From Desulfotomaculum sp. (lineage in GTDB: Bacteria; Bacillota; Desulfotomaculia; Desulfotomaculales; Ammonificaceae): 7,073 nt of DNA. The notes under the pieces are model-generated. The model was given only the letters and a program-made list of their open reading frames with translations, was not told where the DNA came from and made no database searches. The stretch lies in NCBI GenBank assembly GCA_012961725.1, contig DTYU01000259.1, positions 1-7,073 of the forward strand, read 5' to 3'. The position numbers were made by a program, and so were the translations under genes. Below are positions 6,547 through 7,073 of the stretch, in pieces (the stretch's first letter is position 1; each line of letters begins with the position of its first letter).

Positions 6547-6577
6547 TGAATAGCAGGGAGAAACTCCCTGCTATTCA
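6547..6577. terminator. 14-bp perfect hairpin between convergent genes, probable bidirectional terminator
   Basis: TGAATAGCAGGGAG (6547-6560) and CTCCCTGCTATTCA (6564-6577) are perfectly complementary around an AAA loop. The stem begins 2 nt after the EF-G-like stop and 2 nt after the SASP stop read from the other side. Neither side has an ideal U-tract: the plus side continues CGTTATTGGG, while the minus side has AAACTATTTTT, a five-T run displaced by about six bases. It is therefore better as a terminator for the SASP gene. Confidence 0.65.
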
Positions 6578-6579
6578 CG

Positions 6580-6798
6580 TTATTGGGTCTGGTCCTTGGG
6601 CATCTTCTCCTCGGCGTAGCGGATCATCCGCCTAACCATGTTACCGCCGACGAGGCCGCACTCCCGGCTGGTCATGTCACCCCAGCCCACACGTTTGACC
6701 TTGTCGGCGAGCCCAAGGTCTTCCGCCACCTCGTACTTAAACCTATCGAGAGCAGGTTCGGCTTCCGGAATCAGGGTCTTCCGTCTCCGGCGCGGCAT
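6580..6798 (-). CDS. Alpha/beta-type small acid-soluble spore protein
   Basis: SASPs of this type coat DNA in the forespore, protecting it from UV and heat, and are degraded on germination by the GPR protease. The 72-residue product has both family signatures: ALDRFKYEVAEDLG (16-29), including the likely GPR-type site at Glu23-Val24, and GDMTSRECGLVGGNMVRRMI (40-59), the second DNA-binding helix. The start is ATG 6798, with SD GGGAGGG (6810-6804) 5 nt upstream; a longer frame to 6855 would run through the promoter. Features to note are an arginine-rich N-terminus (MPRRRRK) and a cysteine (Cys47) where Bacillus SASPs have asparagine (TSRANG). A sigma-G-like promoter precedes it. It converges on the EF-G-like gene and appears monocistronic. 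Family assignment is confident; a specific ssp symbol cannot be given. Confidence 0.93.
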   Translation of the reverse strand: MPRRRRKTLIPEAEPALDRFKYEVAEDLGLADKVKRVGWGDMTSRECGLVGGNMVRRMIRYAEEKMPKDQTQ

Positions 6799-6839
6799 CA
6801 AATCCCTCCCGTAAGTTTTAGTCAAGAGATGGCCCTTAT

Positions 6840-6870
6840 TATTTTGCCCTGACAAATGATTTTTTATGCA
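6840..6870 (-). promoter_or_regulatory. Sigma-G-like promoter of the SASP gene
   Basis: On the minus strand TGCATA (6870-6865) and CAAAATA (6846-6840) are separated by 18 nt. They match the Bacillus sigma-G patterns TGAATA (five of six) and CATACTA (five of seven). The predicted start of transcription is about 20 nt upstream of the SD, which fits. A sigma-A-like TTGACA (6899-6894) also lies upstream but lacks a good -10 partner. Forespore sigma-G control is what is known for genes of this family; the match here is by eye. Confidence 0.5.
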
Positions 6871-7073
6871 TCATTAAGGTTTAAACCAAATCTTGTCAAT
6901 TTATTACATTGGAAAGTGTGGGTTTGCAAGGTGGAAGTTGCCGGGGCTTTTCCAAATACGCCAAAAGGCCTTCTAAAGTGCCCTTTTCTATGATATCCTG
7001 ACAAGGGTAGCAAGTCTGGGAAGTAATCGCCGGCATACCCGGCATTGAACCGCATAAAGAAGCTCCTTGCCGG
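6871..7073 (-). other. Unassigned right-edge segment with two competing minus-strand frames
   Basis: No gene can be named here. One frame is open from the right edge (7072) to TGA at 6898-6896, 59 codons. It reads like a protein tail, with TCYPCQDIIEKGTLEGLL and further cysteines, so it could be the C-terminus of a gene beginning outside the window. Its third-position GC is lower than in the neighbouring genes. The other frame starts at ATG 7055 with AAGGAG (7068-7063) 7 nt upstream and runs 63 codons to 6864. Its composition, rich in Phe, Arg, Gly and His, looks random and it ends inside the SASP promoter. GCCGG/CCGGC (7029-7043) forms a small hairpin. No tRNA or known RNA was recognised. 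Confidence 0.25.

Noticed and set aside
6952..6998. Terminator-like AAAAGG...CCTTTT stem
   Set aside because: Only six base pairs with a long loop, no U-tract beyond the stem itself, and no gene known to end there.

Overview
The window looks like a chromosomal segment of an endospore-forming Firmicute, most likely a clostridial or Peptococcaceae-type bacterium. That assignment is inference. It rests on a fairly GC-rich genome, near-perfect Shine-Dalgarno (SD) sequences, a SpoVB-type flippase, an alpha/beta-type small acid-soluble spore protein (SASP) with a sigma-G-like promoter, and a trpE-trpG-trpD gene order.

Layout. Positions 1-2508 (minus strand) hold the start of a tryptophan operon: trpE, trpG and the first 106 codons of trpD, which runs off the left edge. 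Positions 2509-2683 (minus) are the trp promoter and leader. Positions 2725-4290 (minus) encode a SpoVB/MurJ-like lipid-linked oligosaccharide flippase. Positions 4291-4531 are a divergent intergenic region. Positions 4532-6544 (plus) encode an EF-G paralogue of the EF-G-2 type. A 14-bp perfect hairpin at 6547-6577 separates it from a convergent SASP gene at 6580-6798 (minus). The last 275 bases (6799-7073) carry the SASP promoter and an uncertain stretch that may be the end of another gene.

The most interesting element is the trpE leader. Read on the minus strand, it has a consensus-like promoter (TTGACA, 18 nt, TAAACT). This is followed by nine NAG triplets (eight GAG, one CAG) spaced 2-3 nt apart, which is the signature of a binding site for TRAP, the tryptophan-activated RNA-binding attenuation protein (mtrB product). 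Immediately downstream are two mutually exclusive hairpins, an antiterminator overlapping the last two triplets and an intrinsic terminator with a U-tract. A third pairing could occlude the ribosome-binding region. The trpE reading frame stays open through the whole leader, so a longest-ORF call would extend TrpE by 43 spurious residues; the likely start is GTG at 2508.

Working together: TrpE and TrpG form anthranilate synthase and TrpD takes the next step, so the leader would shut the pathway down when tryptophan is plentiful. The flippase and the SASP belong to envelope/spore biology, and the EF-G paralogue to translation. Start sites were re-evaluated from SD positions, and several differ from the longest open frame (trpE, trpG, the flippase, the EF-G paralogue and the SASP).
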